Position numbers and translations under genes: made by a program. Below the pieces are notes generated by a model. It was not told the origin of the DNA. It worked only from the letters and a program-made list of their open reading frames with translations, and made no database searches. A stretch of 64,000 nt of DNA from Drosophila persimilis (Eukaryota > Arthropoda > Insecta > Diptera > Drosophilidae): positions 14,592,501 to 14,656,500 of the forward strand of contig NW_020825294.1 of assembly GCF_003286085.1 (NCBI RefSeq), given 5' to 3'. Shown in pieces: positions 63,260 to 64,000 of this stretch (position 1 is its first letter; each line of letters starts with the position of its first letter).

Positions 63260-64000
63260 TAACTCCTCACACCCTCTCCTTGCTTCGGGGGGCCCGTGAG
63301 CGAATGGTTACTTTGCTCGTCTTGCTGATGTGGACCTGGAAGAAGGTGTTGTCCGACTCTGCCAAGAATCGGGCATCTTTACGCCGCGGGTCGACGAATT
63401 GTGCCAGGAGCCGGGCCTTCAGGGTGTCTGGCAGCCGGCTGAGCGTGCGTACGTACTCTCCAATCCGCCTCTCCAGTCACCCAACGAACAGCTGGGGTGG
63501 TGGTCGACGTTTCTGGTATCTCCGGACTACCGCCTTCGGGATGTAGGATGGCATCCAGATCGCTGGCGTCTGGTAGCTCTGTGTCTTCGGTGGCGATGTC
63601 TTCGGGACGCAGGATGGCGTCAACGTCGCCAACGGCCGGTGGTCCTGCATCTTCGGGGGGATGTCTTCGGGACGCGAGATGGCGTCAAAGTCGCTGACGG
63701 CCGGTGGTCCTGCATCTTCGGGGGCGATATCTTCGGGACGCGAGATGGCGTCAAAGTCGCTGACGGCCGGCGGTCCTGCATCTTCGGGGGCGATGTCTGA
63801 CCCGTCTATCCGTTCGAGAAGGTTGGGCATATCAAGGGCCTCGAAGAGTGCCGGAAGCGGTGGCTCTTCCCAGCGGAACACCTCTTTTTCGAACTTCGTC
63901 GGCTCGAATTGCTGGTGGTATCCGCGTGCGGGGGCACCTGGCAGCCCGTCAGGAATATTGATGGCCTCTGCCCCCTCGTCGGGGCTCGGACCCGGAGCGG
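63260..64000 (-). pseudogene. G2 ORF3, third copy, running off the window
   Basis: Matches 59249-59989 at the 4011 bp offset, including the basic tail, the TGA near 63477 and the 66 bp minisatellite. It continues past the window end, so a further part of an inverted G2 element is expected there. Confidence 0.75.

Noticed and set aside
1-64000. tRNA, rRNA or bacterial-type operons
   Set aside because: None seen; the primer binding sites give short tRNA-complementary stretches only, and the spliced gene and element types are of an insect.

Overview
ORGANISM. The window is repeat-dense DNA of a Drosophila species. The evidence is a three-exon otubain gene with 55 and 61 bp introns, several DINE-1/INE-1-type elements, and fly-type BEL/Pao and Gypsy retrotransposons. 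The DINE-1 variant reminds me of the obscura group, but that is only an inference. Only one host gene looks complete: the OTUB1-type deubiquitinase at 15211-16115. A second host trace is one EF-hand exon (276-428, minus strand) with both splice sites. LAYOUT. 1-1440: DINE-1 pieces, the EF-hand exon, and a BEL solo LTR with a 5 bp target duplication. 1441-3843: broken non-LTR retrotransposon, minus strand. 3844-8716: BEL-1 as a tandem array; its pol core is missing and a coiled-coil coding segment of non-retroviral look sits in its place. 9100-13800: decayed Gypsy of the 297/17.6 type with gag, protease, RT, integrase and envelope remnants. 13800-14400: GC-rich block of unknown origin. 15211-16115: otubain. 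17365-21213: BEL-2, with the protease Asp changed to Tyr. 21214-23446: 3' half of BEL-3, minus strand. 23447-43288: a tandem series of chimeric units built from the LTR and leader of one Gypsy family (G2), an inverted piece of BEL-3 pol, an AT-rich palindrome, and an internally deleted pol of a second Gypsy (G1). A nearly intact BEL-4 (32803-39582, minus) is inserted in the last unit. 41103-47870: the G2 element itself, damaged. 47870-48951: foldback element, DINE-1 piece and an LTR scrap. 48952-55770: second BEL-4 copy. 54802-59555: a tandem duplication with a period of about 2.378 kb, joining the BEL-4 5' end to the inverted 3' end of G2. 59250-60400: a G2 ORF of unknown function in the envelope position. 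60437-61313: DINE-1. 61314-62374: 5' end of BEL-3. 62375-64000: third copy of the inverted G2 3' end, running off the window. HOW IT FITS. The elements are nested, lie in both orientations, and were repeatedly joined by recombination or template switching. The order of some events can be read: the chimeric units amplified first, because two unit spacings agree exactly once the BEL-4 insertion (6780 bp plus a 5 bp duplication) is removed. BEL-4 inserted afterwards; its two LTRs look identical by eye. Such nested, two-strand transposon debris is typical of pericentromeric, Y-linked or piRNA-cluster DNA, but nothing in the sequence alone decides which. Family names BEL-1 to BEL-4, G1 and G2 are local labels, not database names.
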